Shown here piece after piece: positions 9,566 to 19,018 of a stretch of DNA of 64,000 nt. Origin of the DNA: Rhodovibrio salinarum DSM 9154 (GTDB lineage Bacteria; Pseudomonadota; Alphaproteobacteria; Kiloniellales; Rhodovibrionaceae); the NCBI RefSeq assembly GCF_000515255.1, contig NZ_KI911559.1:1816824-1880823 (forward strand), given 5' to 3'. A program made the position numbers and the translations under genes. The notes beneath the pieces are model-generated. The model saw only the letters and a program-made list of their open reading frames with translations, searched no databases and was not told where the DNA came from. Position 1 is the first letter of the stretch. Every line of letters begins with the position of its first letter.

Positions 9566-11680
9566 ATGTGGCCGCAGCTCGACAGCCTGATCCCGCTCTT
9601 GCTCGTCATCGGTGTCTTTACAGGTCTTGCCCCGCTACTGGGGCGGCAGAACGCGGTGGGGCGCTGGCTGGTGGTCGGCTTCGTGACGATCGTCGTGCTA
9701 CACTATATGGCTTGGCGGATACCGGTCACGTTGCTGCCGGCCAACGACCTCTCGACGCAGTCGCTCTGGGTCTGGTTCCTGTTCGCGATCGAGCTGCTGG
9801 CGCTGGGGGACGCGGCGATCCTGTTTGCGACCTTGCTGCGCCGGACCAACCGCAGCCCCGAGGCCGACCAACACGAAGCGCGTTTGCGCAGCCGGTCGCT
9901 CGCTGACCTGCCGACGGTGGACGTATTCATTGCCACCTATAACGAATCCATCGAGGTGCTTGAGAAGACGTTGGTCGGCGCGCTGTGTATCGACTGGCCG
10001 GGCACGCAGCTGAACGTCTATGTCCTGGACGATGGCAGCCGGCCCTGGCTGGCCGAACTGGCGGCGGCGAAAGGCGCGCGGTATCTCACCCGCGACGGCA
10101 ACGCGCACGCCAAGGCCGGTAACATCAACGCCGCGATCCAGCGCACCGACGGCGACTTCTTCCTGATTCTCGATGCCGACTTCATCCCGCGTCGGGACAT
10201 CCTGTACCGCATGATCGGCTTCTTCGAAGATCCGAAGGTCGCGATCGTCCAGGCCCCGCACAATTTCTTCAACCACGACCCGATGCAGGCGAACCTGGCG
10301 CTTCGGCGGACGTTGCCGGACGATCAGCGCCTGTTCTTTGACGAGATCATGGCCGGGCGCGATGGGTGGGACTGTGCTTTCTGCTGCGGCTCCAACTCGA
10401 TCACGCGGCGTTCCGCCATCGCGGAGATCGGCAACCGCATGCCGACCGACTCGATCACCGAGGATATCCTGCTGACGCTTGCGCTGATGCGCCGGGGCTA
10501 CATCACCCGCTACCTGAACGAGAAGCTGGCGATCGGCCTGGCGCCGGAATCGTTAGAGGCCTTCTTCGTCCAGCGCGCCCGCTGGGCGCGCGGTGGACTG
10601 CAACTGCTGTACCTGAAGAATGGGCCTTTTGGGTCGGGCTTGCCGCTGCGCGCGCGCTTTCTGTTCCTGCCCACGCACTGGCTGACCCAGTCGCTGGTGC
10701 AGGTCACCGGTATGGCGATCCCGGCGATCTATCTGCTGACCGGTTTGTTGCCGTTGATGAACGCAACCGTCGAGACGGTGTTCATCTATCAGCTACCCGC
10801 TTTGTTCGCGATCCTGATGGCGATGCGCTTTTTCGCGCCATCGGCCTATTTCCCGCTCGCCGCCACGGTACTGGGCGTGTTGCAGGCGTTTCGCCTGCTG
10901 CCGACGGTCCTGGTGACGATGATCAAGCCGTTCGGCCACGCCTTCAAGGTGACGCCCAAGGGTAAGGACGCCGGCGGCAAGCGCTATGACCCGGTCACGG
11001 TGCGTCTGTGCAGCCTGTTGATCGGTGCCACGGCGCTCGGCCTGTTGCTGAATGCCGACTTCAACACCCGGATCATCGACCGCAGCGCCCTGATCCCCTT
11101 GGTGGCGATCTGGAGCGCCTACAACATGCTGATCCTGATGCTGGTCGGGATCACCGCCTTTGCGGCGCCGGCACGGCGGGCGGAGGAGCGCTTCGAACTG
11201 GACGAGCCGGCCCGCCTGCGCGGCGCGTTTGGGCAGTTGGACGTCCGGCTTCTGGACCTCTCTCTTGGCGGTGCCCAGCTCGTGGCCGACGAAGCTCCAC
11301 GGGTCCCCGTCCAGCGCGGCGACTGGATTTGGACTCAGATCGAGGGGGTGGGGGACTTGCCGGGCGAAGTGATGCGCGTCGGCCAGGACGGGCGGCGGTT
11401 CGGCGTGCGCTTCTACCTGCCTCAAGGCGGGGACCGCGACTTGTTGATCGCCAAGCTGTTCACCCAGGGGATGGACAACGCCACGCGTAACGACAACGGC
11501 TGGCAGGTCGCGCTGGGTATGCTGGCGCGTTTGTTCGCCCCCGATCACGCGCCGCATCCCGTGGCGGGCAACCCCCCGTCAGAGCCGCCGGATTTGGTGC
11601 TGGCGGAATTTCGACGCATGCGCCGCACCGGGACCGTGCGCGAGCTGGTCGCGGATCAGGACGACAGTCGGGTCGCGTAG
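9566..11680 (+). CDS. BcsA-like family 2 glycosyltransferase with C-terminal PilZ domain
   Basis: A 704-residue processive membrane glycosyltransferase, probably making a beta-glucan from a UDP-sugar. N-terminal membrane helices (~9-90) precede the GT2 domain: first Asp motif DD at 155-156 (YVLDDGS), DAD at 203-205 (LILDADF), TED at 298-300 as catalytic base, and QRARW at 336-340 holding the acceptor. Further helices (~370-455 and 478-535) form the channel. The C-terminal PilZ domain has the paired arginines in RRAEER (537-542) and DLSLGG (564-569), the c-di-GMP-binding signature, so activity should be gated by c-di-GMP. No BcsB, BcsC or BcsZ is nearby; the partner is the HlyD-type gene just upstream. 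Cellulose, mixed-linkage glucan or a curdlan-like product are all possible. Confidence 0.85.
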   Translation: MWPQLDSLIPLLLVIGVFTGLAPLLGRQNAVGRWLVVGFVTIVVLHYMAWRIPVTLLPANDLSTQSLWVWFLFAIELLALGDAAILFATLLRRTNRSPEADQHEARLRSRSLADLPTVDVFIATYNESIEVLEKTLVGALCIDWPGTQLNVYVLDDGSRPWLAELAAAKGARYLTRDGNAHAKAGNINAAIQRTDGDFFLILDADFIPRRDILYRMIGFFEDPKVAIVQAPHNFFNHDPMQANLALRRTLPDDQRLFFDEIMAGRDGWDCAFCCGSNSITRRSAIAEIGNRMPTDSITEDILLTLALMRRGYITRYLNEKLAIGLAPESLEAFFVQRARWARGGLQLLYLKNGPFGSGLPLRARFLFLPTHWLTQSLVQVTGMAIPAIYLLTGLLPLMNATVETVFIYQLPALFAILMAMRFFAPSAYFPLAATVLGVLQAFRLLPTVLVTMIKPFGHAFKVTPKGKDAGGKRYDPVTVRLCSLLIGATALGLLLNADFNTRIIDRSALIPLVAIWSAYNMLILMLVGITAFAAPARRAEERFELDEPARLRGAFGQLDVRLLDLSLGGAQLVADEAPRVPVQRGDWIWTQIEGVGDLPGEVMRVGQDGRRFGVRFYLPQGGDRDLLIAKLFTQGMDNATRNDNGWQVALGMLARLFAPDHAPHPVAGNPPSEPPDLVLAEFRRMRRTGTVRELVADQDDSRVA

Positions 11681-11708
11681 CGCGTGGCCTGGTCGCTGGC
11701 GGATCGGT

Positions 11709-12656
11709 TTACAGGACGTCGTCCAACGCGCGCTCGATGTCCTGGGCGTCCTCGATCGCGTGCGCTTCGTGCTTGCCATCGATCGCGCGGACGTAGGTGC
11801 TTAGATCGTCGCCGTGGCCGATTTCCAGGAATTCGGTGACGCCGTGGTCTTTCATGTATTCCACGCTTTCGCGCCAGCGGATCGGCCGGGCGACCTGCTC
11901 GGCCAGTCGGGTGCGAATCTCGTCCGCGCTCTCCAGTGCATAGGCGGTCACGTTGGAAACCAGCGGCAGCTTTGGCGCGCGGACCTCCACCTCGGCGAGG
12001 GTCGCCTGCAGTTCGGCGACGGCCGGTTCCATCAGGCTGGAGTGTAGCGGCGGGATGCCATCCAACAGATGGGTCTCGCCCCCCTTCTTGGCTGCCAATT
12101 GCAGGAAAGCTTCAACCGCGGCGCGTTCGCCACTGACAGCGTGGCTGTCGGGGGCGTCGTCGCGTGCCAGCTCGCAGATCCCCTTGCCCTGCGTCGCGGC
12201 TTCGCGAGCGAGGCTCTCGACGGTCGCGAGATCGAGACCGTGGACCGTACAGACGGCGCCCTTCTCCGGCGAAAAGGCCGACCAGACCGCCTTCGCCCGC
12301 GCGCGCAGCCATTTCGCGGCCGCGCCGGCGCTCAGGGCATCGACAGCGGCGAGCGCCGTGGCCTCCCCACGGCCGTGGCCGGCGACGAAGCTGCCGGTCT
12401 GCGAGAGCCATAGATCGCCCTGTTCCTCGAGCGCCTTCACACCGGCCAGGCTGACCGCGAGCATCGCCGGATCAGCGTTCTCCGGCAGGGCCAGCGTTTC
12501 CTCGGGGCCCTCAAAGATCAGGCGCGACAGTTCCTGACCCAACGCGTCGTCGATTTCCTGGAAGACGTACCGCGCGGAGGGATAGGCCTGGACGTAGTGC
12601 AGGCCCATGCCGATCGTCTCGCCACCGCGGCCGGGGAATATGAAGGCGCGCGCCAT
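11709..12656 (-). CDS. FabD-like malonyl-CoA:ACP transacylase homologue lacking catalytic serine
   Basis: A 315-residue protein with the FabD fold by sequence: N-terminal FPGRGGETIGMG in place of the usual FPGQGSQ, and VAGHGRGEATALAAVDAL in place of VAGHSLGEYSALAAAGAL. The nucleophile position of the GHSLG motif is Gly95 rather than Ser. The catalytic His is retained (His205 in PPLHSSLMEPA), as is an Arg in WLRARAKAVW. SHAVSGERAAVE matches the family's SG-x-x-AAVE stretch. The start at 12656 has GGAGGG upstream; an extended frame to 12704 was rejected. It stands alone, convergent with the glycosyltransferase. It probably cannot form an acyl-serine intermediate and may be a regulator, an ACP-binding protein or a decayed paralogue. 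Confidence 0.8.
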   Translation of the reverse strand: MARAFIFPGRGGETIGMGLHYVQAYPSARYVFQEIDDALGQELSRLIFEGPEETLALPENADPAMLAVSLAGVKALEEQGDLWLSQTGSFVAGHGRGEATALAAVDALSAGAAAKWLRARAKAVWSAFSPEKGAVCTVHGLDLATVESLAREAATQGKGICELARDDAPDSHAVSGERAAVEAFLQLAAKKGGETHLLDGIPPLHSSLMEPAVAELQATLAEVEVRAPKLPLVSNVTAYALESADEIRTRLAEQVARPIRWRESVEYMKDHGVTEFLEIGHGDDLSTYVRAIDGKHEAHAIEDAQDIERALDDVL

Positions 12657-12856
12657 GAAAGGGCCCTCCTGTCGGATTTGGGCGACGGCTTGGTTCGCGG
12701 GCACCGTACCGCGTGGCCGCCTTGTGCTACTTTACGTGTTTTATGGGTTCGACCGACTGTCATGATGCCATGATGCGGCGCGAAAAGCCACGCCGGGAGA
12801 ACCGGCTGGTCGGGGGCATGTCGTATTGCCGCCATCGCGGTCAAGCGCCCGCGGGA

Positions 12857-14788
12857 TTAGGAGCGCGATTGTCCGTTGCCACTTTCCGCCGCTTCGATCG
12901 GCGCGCCCGCGTGGCGTTCCACGAACGGGCCCAGCCAGACATCCACCGGCGCCTGCCGGCCGCGCACCGGCAGGTCGGCCTCGCGCATCATGCCGTCGAG
13001 CGCAGCGGTGCTCTGGACCGGTATTTGATCGACCACGCTTGTGGAGACGACGAGGCCGACGCCGCGCTCCTTGGCGATCGCCATGAGCCGGCTGGCCAGG
13101 TTCACGGTGTCGCCGGCAAGGGTAAGCTGGTGCTGTTGCCGACCACCTAGCCGGGCGACCTGGACCAAGCCGTGGTGCAGGCCGATGCGCACGGGCAGGT
13201 CGGTCCTGGCGGTGCGCACCAGCAGGTCGCGGGCGCAGGCGAGTGCCCGGGCGGCGTCGTCGGGCCGGGGGGTCGGTACCCCGAACACCAGCATCGCCCC
13301 GTCGCCAGCGAAATTATCGACATAGCCGCCGTGGCGATGCGCGCCGTCTTCCAACTCCGTGTGCAGGGCGCGCATCATCGCAACCGTATCCGACGGGCTG
13401 GCGGTCTCGCTGCGATTGGTGAAGCCGATCATGTCGACGAACAGCACGGCAGCCGATAGCACTTGTCCCTCGAACGCCGGCCGATCGGCGTTGGCGAGCG
13501 CTTCGGCCAGGGGCTTCGGGACATAGCGTGCCAGGCGGCGGCGTTGCGCATCCCCCAGGATGAGGCGGATGGCAACGGCCGTTCCGGTGCCCAGAACGCT
13601 GGCCACTGCGGGGACCGTGATGTTGAGCCAAATCTGCCAAAGCAGAAACACCGCCACGGCGAGCGCAATCCACGCCGCGACCGGCAAAAACGCGGCCAGG
13701 ATCGCCCACCGCGCAGGGTGCAGGTGCCCGGCATGCCAGCCAAGCGTGCCGAGCAGGATGACGGCCGCCATTTCCACGAGCATGGTCCAGGGGCCGTGGC
13801 TGAGGAAAGTGTTGTCCAGCAGGTTCGCGCTCAGGGTCGCGAACGCTTCCACGCCCGGCATCGCGGGGTCGAATGGGGTGACGAAGGTGTCGCCGGAACT
13901 GGTCGCCGTGGCCCCCAGCCAGACGATCCGTCCGCGCACGTCGGCTATGTTGAAGGCGCCGCGCAGTACGTCAATTAGCGGAATCGTCTTGAAGCTGCCC
14001 GCGGGGCCGTAGAAGGCCGGCGTCCACTGTCCGCCCGTGCCGAGCGGCACGCGTAGGTTGCCAATATGTACGGCCCTGGACAGATCGATCACGATATCCG
14101 ACCGACCGGCGCCTTGTAACCGTGCGACCGCCAACACAGCCAGCGACGGCAGCGCCGAGCCGTCCGGCAGCAGGATCGCGGGGGGCAGGCTGGTGAGCGT
14201 GCCATCGGAGCCGAGCCCGACATTGACGTGGCCGAGGCCCGCCGTCTGTGCGAGTAGGGTGATCGGGGTCAGCAGTGTCGGCGGTTGCGGCGGGGCCGGC
14301 GCGGTGGCCCCGCGGTTCATCGGGACGGTGTGCGGCGATAGATCGACCGGCCGGGGCAAAGTTTGCGCCGCATTGGCCGTTCCCGCCACCGGCAGCAAGG
14401 TGCGGCCACTCGCGCGCAAGGCCGCAGCAAGGTCGGCGTCGGCGGCGCGGGGGCGCGCTGGCTCCGCCATCAGCAGATCGACGGCGATCACGGCGGCGCC
14501 CACCTCGCTGAGCCGGCGGATTGCGGTGCCCAGCTGATCGCGTGGCAATGGCCAGCCGCCGGCGGCGGCGACCGTCGCATCGTCGATCGCTACGATCGTG
14601 ACCGGGGCGGACGGGGGCTCGGGCCCGCGCAGCGTGTAGCGCCACGTGAGCGTGTTGTTTTCCAGCCCGGCGATGCGTGGCAGTTCGCGCAAAGCAGGGT
14701 AAGCGAGCGCCAGCAGGGCGAATGGCAACGCGGCCAGCAAAATGCGCGCCCACCGCACCGTTCGGCTCCTGTGTGCCGGCTGGCTCAT
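12857..14788 (-). CDS. CHASE2-domain class III nucleotide cyclase
   Basis: A 643-residue membrane sensor that makes a cyclic nucleotide, probably cAMP. One N-terminal membrane helix (~13-31) is followed by a periplasmic CHASE2 domain (~45-330, with TIVAIDDATVAAAGGWPLPRD and RIVWLGATATSSGDTFVTP), three membrane helices (~335-410) and the cyclase domain. Metal-binding Asp452 (VDMIGF) and Asp496 (GDG) are present, as are Asp560, Asn563 and Arg567 in LTLAGDTVNLASRL. The position usually Lys before the second metal Asp (D-K-F-x-G-D) is Asn492, which could alter base selectivity. It overlaps the FecR gene upstream by ATGA; this pairing is common for CHASE2 cyclases. Confidence 0.9.
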   Translation of the reverse strand: MSQPAHRSRTVRWARILLAALPFALLALAYPALRELPRIAGLENNTLTWRYTLRGPEPPSAPVTIVAIDDATVAAAGGWPLPRDQLGTAIRRLSEVGAAVIAVDLLMAEPARPRAADADLAAALRASGRTLLPVAGTANAAQTLPRPVDLSPHTVPMNRGATAPAPPQPPTLLTPITLLAQTAGLGHVNVGLGSDGTLTSLPPAILLPDGSALPSLAVLAVARLQGAGRSDIVIDLSRAVHIGNLRVPLGTGGQWTPAFYGPAGSFKTIPLIDVLRGAFNIADVRGRIVWLGATATSSGDTFVTPFDPAMPGVEAFATLSANLLDNTFLSHGPWTMLVEMAAVILLGTLGWHAGHLHPARWAILAAFLPVAAWIALAVAVFLLWQIWLNITVPAVASVLGTGTAVAIRLILGDAQRRRLARYVPKPLAEALANADRPAFEGQVLSAAVLFVDMIGFTNRSETASPSDTVAMMRALHTELEDGAHRHGGYVDNFAGDGAMLVFGVPTPRPDDAARALACARDLLVRTARTDLPVRIGLHHGLVQVARLGGRQQHQLTLAGDTVNLASRLMAIAKERGVGLVVSTSVVDQIPVQSTAALDGMMREADLPVRGRQAPVDVWLGPFVERHAGAPIEAAESGNGQSRS

Positions 14789-15414
14789 GGCAGGGTTGTG
14801 CGGGCCAACACGTCGTCGACTCGCGCTTGGCCCCAGCGCACCACCGTGCCGGGTGGTTCGCCGGGTCTCACATCCGTACCTTCACCGGCACCAAGAATGA
14901 CGGCTTGGTTCTGCGCGCGCACCTCCACGGTGCCGCTGACGGTGAACACCGCCGTCGCTGCCCTGGCATCCAGATCGTCTAGGGCGACGACCCACTCCGT
15001 GGATCGGGCGGCGGCAACGGCACTGGCCGTCTGCACCTCGAAACGTTGCCATGGCCGTGCTGGATCGAGGACAAGACGCAGGATGCCGCGGACCAGACGC
15101 ATCGCCGCGTTGCCGCGCTCGGGCGCGAAGGTGGATACGGCGACCTGGCTGTCCGCCCCGAGCGTGAGCCGGGAGCCATCCGTGAAGCGCACTGCCAGTT
15201 TGGCGCCGGTCAGGGTGCGAAGCGTTTCTCCGCGGTGGACCTCCGCCCCCAGGCTGAGGACGCGCGGTGTGCCGTTGAGCCACGCGCTGGCCGGGCCAGT
15301 CACGGCGGTCACGGTGCCTACAGGCTCGCCCGTCTGTGCCCGTGCGAAGCCAGGCGCGACCAGTAGGGTGGCCGACAGCATGGCGGCGATCGCGACAACC
15401 AGGAAGGCACGCAT
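14785..15414 (-). CDS. Secreted FecR-domain protein
   Basis: A 209-residue periplasmic protein. It has a signal peptide (MRAFLVVAIAAMLSATLLVA, cleavage near ARA-QT), then a FecR-type beta domain (VTAVTGPASAWLNGTPRVLS, GAEVHRGETLRTLTGAKLAV, FTDGSRLTLGADSQVAV). The start at 15414 was chosen because the signal peptide begins there and AAAGG lies upstream. The stop overlaps the start of the CHASE2 cyclase by four bases. Known FecR proteins of this stand-alone type bind or sense something in the periplasm, and it probably feeds the CHASE2 sensor next door. There is no TonB receptor or sigma factor nearby, so iron-citrate signalling is unlikely. Confidence 0.85.
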   Translation of the reverse strand: MRAFLVVAIAAMLSATLLVAPGFARAQTGEPVGTVTAVTGPASAWLNGTPRVLSLGAEVHRGETLRTLTGAKLAVRFTDGSRLTLGADSQVAVSTFAPERGNAAMRLVRGILRLVLDPARPWQRFEVQTASAVAAARSTEWVVALDDLDARAATAVFTVSGTVEVRAQNQAVILGAGEGTDVRPGEPPGTVVRWGQARVDDVLARTTLP

Positions 15415-15672
15415 CGACCCGACCTTTCCCGGGCGCGGGCCCGAGTTGTCTAACACAGGTGATTAGCCGTGCATGCTAGCACGGGCACAAGGCCATCTTG
15501 CACGCCTGTTTGTTCGAGCGTTGGCGTCTCCCGGATGCGCAGCAGACTCGCGGCGCTGTAATATGTCCGCCGCCTGAGACTTGCAGAGCGCGGCACGAGA
15601 TACATTTCCCGGAATGCCGATTGAAGTTCCCGCTCTGAGTTTATCCGACATCGAGAGACGAGACGTAGATGG

Positions 15673-16356
15673 ATGACCGATAACCCGGCCAGCCCGGTCG
15701 TGCGCCTGGATGGCGCTCGGCTCTCTTATCCCTCGCCGGAAGGTGAAATCGCTATCCTGCAAGGCATCGATCTATCGGTGCGTGCGGGGGAGGTCGTCGC
15801 GGTGACCGGGCCATCCGGCTCCGGCAAGTCGTCGCTGATCGCGCTGATTGGCGGTTTGGAGCGGGCTACCGGTGGCACGGTTCAGGTGCTGGACACCGAC
15901 CTCGGCCGGGCTGACGAAGCCACACGCACCCGTCTGCGCCGACACGACATCGGTGTGGTGTTCCAGGCCTATCATCTGGTTCCCGCGATGACGGCCCGGC
16001 AGAATACGGCGCTGCCGCTGATTCTCTCCGGTGCCAAGGAGGCGCAGGCACAGGCTGCGACGATGTTGGAGCGCGTCGGTCTGAGCCACCGCCTGGACCA
16101 CCGGCCGAGCCAGTTATCGGGCGGCGAGCAGCAGCGCGTGGCGATTGCGCGTGCGTTCGTCGCGTCGCCAAGGCTGATCCTGGCGGACGAGCCGACCGGC
16201 AACCTGGACCGGCGTACCGGGACCAGCATCGTCGAAACGATGTTCGACCTGTGCCGCAAGACCGACGCGGCGATGCTGCTGGTCACCCACGACGAAGGGC
16301 TGGCCCAGCAATGCGATCGCGTCCTTGCGATCGACGACGGCCAGGTTGTCAGCTGA
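15673..16356 (+). CDS. ABC transporter ATP-binding protein (LolD/YbbA/MacB type)
   Basis: A 227-residue cytoplasmic ATPase that drives the large permease encoded next. Walker A GPSGSGKS is at 46-53, the Q-loop is [10 protein letters not shown], the signature [14 protein letters not shown], Walker [13 protein letters not shown] and the switch His lies in [10 protein letters not shown]. The YbbA/LolD group exports lipoproteins or substrates by mechanotransmission rather than by a classical channel. The permease ATG follows the stop by one base, so the pair is coupled. The substrate cannot be read from sequence; YbbA-YbbP homologues are usually annotated only as predicted exporters. Confidence 0.9.
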   Translation: MTDNPASPVVRLDGARLSYPSPEGEIAILQGIDLSVRAGEVVAVTGPSGSGKSSLIALIGGLERATGGTVQVLDTDLGRADEATRTRLRRHDIGVVFQAYHLVPAMTARQNTALPLILSGAKEAQAQAATMLERVGLSHRLDHRPSQLSGGEQQRVAIARAFVASPRLILADEPTGNLDRRTGTSIVETMFDLCRKTDAAMLLVTHDEGLAQQCDRVLAIDDGQVVS

Positions 16357-16357
16357 T

Positions 16358-18913
16358 ATGAAGCGCCTTCCCGATCACGCGTACGCCCAGGATCTGCACC
16401 CTGGAACGCTGTTCACGCTGCTGAAGGCGGAACTGGCGGCGGGCGTATACGGTCTGCGCTTGTTCGTGGCCGCGGTGGCGGTGGCGGCCGGCATGCTGGG
16501 CACGGTGTGGCTGCTGGCAGATGGCCTGACGGGCGCGTTGGCGGAAAACGGCAAGCGTATGTTGGGCGGCGATCTGGCGGTCGAGGTGATCAACGCACCG
16601 CTTGGCGGTGAGACGCTTAACGAGATGCGCCAGCTGGGTCGGGTTTCGCAGGTGGTTGAACTGCGGACCAGCGCGCGGGCAGAGGCATTGCGGGCGGCGG
16701 TCGAGCTGAAGGCGGTCGACGCGCGCTATCCCTTGTACGGTGCGGTCGAACTGGACGGCGCTGCGGACCTGCAGGATGCGTTTGCCATGCGCGACGGCCG
16801 GCCGGGCGCCGTTGTCGAGCCGGCGCTGCTGCAGCGCCTGGGCATTCAGGTCGGGGACGCCATTCGCCTGGGCCGGCAGACGTTCACCGTCCGCGCGGCG
16901 TTGACGTTGGAGCCGGACCGCCTGGCTTCCGGCGGCTTCATGGTCGGTCCGCGGGTGATGATTGCGCGCGACCAGCTGGAGTCCGCGGGCCTGACGGGCC
17001 GTGGCACGTTGGTGGAATACGTCACCCGCTTGCGTCTGCCCGAAGGAGCGGAGGTCGAGACCGCGGCCGACCGGTTGAACGCGATCGCCCCGGCGCGCGG
17101 CTGGGACTTGGAACGCCCGCGCGACGTCGGCGAGCGGGTGCGCCGCGTCGCCGAGCGGACGACCACCTTCCTCGGGGTGGCCGGCTTGGTGGCGCTGGCG
17201 ATCGGTTTGTCGGGCGCCTGGACCGCCGCCACCGTCTGGGTACAGCGGCGCGGTCGGACGATCGCGTTGTATCGCCTCTCCGGGGCGACGGCCGGCCTGG
17301 TGACGGCGCTGCATGCCGCGATCATTGCGGTTGCGGGCGTGCTGTCGCTTGCGCTCGGTATCGCGATCGCGTTCGGCGTGGTCTGGTTCCTGATGGACCT
17401 GATCGCCGGGCGCCTGCATCTGTCCTGGGGGCTGAGCGATCTGGCTATCCCGGCGGCGCAGGTGGTCGCGACGCTGACCCTCGGTTTGGCTGGTGCGAGC
17501 GCGGCCGCGCTGTCGGCCGCCGCGCGCACGCCGCCGGGGACGGCGATGCGTAGTGGGGAAGCGGCGGTGTCCCCCCACGCCCGCCACGTCGCGCTGGGCG
17601 CGTTGGGGGTGCTGGCGGCCCTCGCGCTGGCCGTGGTCAGCCTGCCGCAACCCTATCTGGCGGCGACGGCGGCGACGGGGTTGGCCATCGCGGCGCTGGC
17701 GTTGGGAGTGGCCGGTTGGTTGTTGGCGTTGTTGGCGACCCGGCGCACGCCGCGCAGCTTCCTGGGGCTGGTCGCCCGGCAGGGACTAGCCGTCCCTGGG
17801 TCGGCCGCGACCAAGGCGCTCGCGCTCGGTATCGGGATCGCCGGGATCACAGCCGTGATCGCCGCGCAGAACTCGCTGGAAGGCTCGTTGCGCGCGGACC
17901 TGCCGTCGCGTGCGCCGGATCTCGTGCTGATCGACGTGCAGCCGGACCAAGTCGAGCACATTCGCGAACGTGTGCAAAGCGATGATGGCCTGGGCCGGCT
18001 GGAGGCGACGCCGTTCATGCGTGCGCGCATCCTGCAGGTGAACGGCAAGCCGGCCGAAGAGGTCATCGTCGACGAGAGCGAACGCTGGGTGATCGAGGGC
18101 GATCGCAGCTTCTCCTGGTCGCCGGGGCCGACCTGCGAAGCGATCATGCAGGGAAAGTGGTGGCCGAAGGATTACAACGGGCCGCCGCTGATTTCCGCTC
18201 AGGAGGACGTGGCGGAGGCGTTTGGTCTGTCGCCGGGCGCGACCATCACCTACAGCGTGCTGGGGCGGACCTTCACGAGCGAGGTCGCGAACATCCGGCA
18301 GGAAAGCTACCGGTCCTACAGGCCGGACTATCTGCTGGTTGCTTCCCCGCAGCCGTTCCGGGAGGCGCCGCACAGTTGGATCGTCACCTTGAAGGGCGTG
18401 GGCCCCAACGCCGATGCGGCCGTTGACGCCGTGATGCGCGATCTGGGGCAGGCGGCTCCCAATGTGACCAGCATCGACGTGCGCCGGATCGTCGGGCAGA
18501 TCACCGCGGTGATCGACGGTGCGATCCTGGGGTCACTTGCCGTGGCGGCGACGCTGCTCCTGGCGGGGGCGCTGACGCTGGCCGCCGCCGTGACCGCGGA
18601 CGTTGACGCGCGTCGGCGGGAAGCCCTGGCGTTCACGCTGATCGGCGCGTCGCGGCGGGAGATCGCGCTCGCCCGGCTGATCGAAGCGGCCGTGATCGGC
18701 GTGCTCGCCGCCATCCTGGGCGGCGCGGCCGGTCTCCAGGGCGGGCGCTGGCTGGCCGATCAGGCGCTGCGTATTGATTGGGAACCGGGCTTGCTGGCCT
18801 TCCTTTTGCCGGCTGTGCTGGGTGTGGTGGCGGCCGTTGCCGCGGGGCTGGCCGGTGGTATCGGCGCGGTGCCGCGTGGGCGTGGCCAATTGGTTCGGCA
18901 GCTCAGCAGCTGA
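16358..18913 (+). CDS. FtsX-like ABC permease (YbbP type)
   Basis: An 851-residue membrane protein. It has an N-terminal membrane helix ([20 protein letters not shown]), a large periplasmic MacB-like domain ([20 protein letters not shown] onward), two FtsX permease blocks (around residues 270-380 and 715-840) and a middle membrane pair at ~410-460, giving the ~10-helix YbbP plan. The start at 16358 lies one base after the ATPase stop; an earlier in-frame start would sit inside that gene. Typical YbbP text such as [22 protein letters not shown] is visible. Together with the ATPase it forms a type VII ABC exporter or mechanotransmitter of unknown cargo. Confidence 0.85.
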   Translation: MKRLPDHAYAQDLHPGTLFTLLKAELAAGVYGLRLFVAAVAVAAGMLGTVWLLADGLTGALAENGKRMLGGDLAVEVINAPLGGETLNEMRQLGRVSQVVELRTSARAEALRAAVELKAVDARYPLYGAVELDGAADLQDAFAMRDGRPGAVVEPALLQRLGIQVGDAIRLGRQTFTVRAALTLEPDRLASGGFMVGPRVMIARDQLESAGLTGRGTLVEYVTRLRLPEGAEVETAADRLNAIAPARGWDLERPRDVGERVRRVAERTTTFLGVAGLVALAIGLSGAWTAATVWVQRRGRTIALYRLSGATAGLVTALHAAIIAVAGVLSLALGIAIAFGVVWFLMDLIAGRLHLSWGLSDLAIPAAQVVATLTLGLAGASAAALSAAARTPPGTAMRSGEAAVSPHARHVALGALGVLAALALAVVSLPQPYLAATAATGLAIAALALGVAGWLLALLATRRTPRSFLGLVARQGLAVPGSAATKALALGIGIAGITAVIAAQNSLEGSLRADLPSRAPDLVLIDVQPDQVEHIRERVQSDDGLGRLEATPFMRARILQVNGKPAEEVIVDESERWVIEGDRSFSWSPGPTCEAIMQGKWWPKDYNGPPLISAQEDVAEAFGLSPGATITYSVLGRTFTSEVANIRQESYRSYRPDYLLVASPQPFREAPHSWIVTLKGVGPNADAAVDAVMRDLGQAAPNVTSIDVRRIVGQITAVIDGAILGSLAVAATLLLAGALTLAAAVTADVDARRREALAFTLIGASRREIALARLIEAAVIGVLAAILGGAAGLQGGRWLADQALRIDWEPGLLAFLLPAVLGVVAAVAAGLAGGIGAVPRGRGQLVRQLSS

Positions 18914-19018
18914 GGCAACGCGTCCGGTTCGAAATTGCCGAATGGACTGGATACCATCAATTTTGGCCCCATTTCCGAAGCTGGCGTTGGGGCCACACCG
19001 GCCGAGCGAGGGAGGCTG

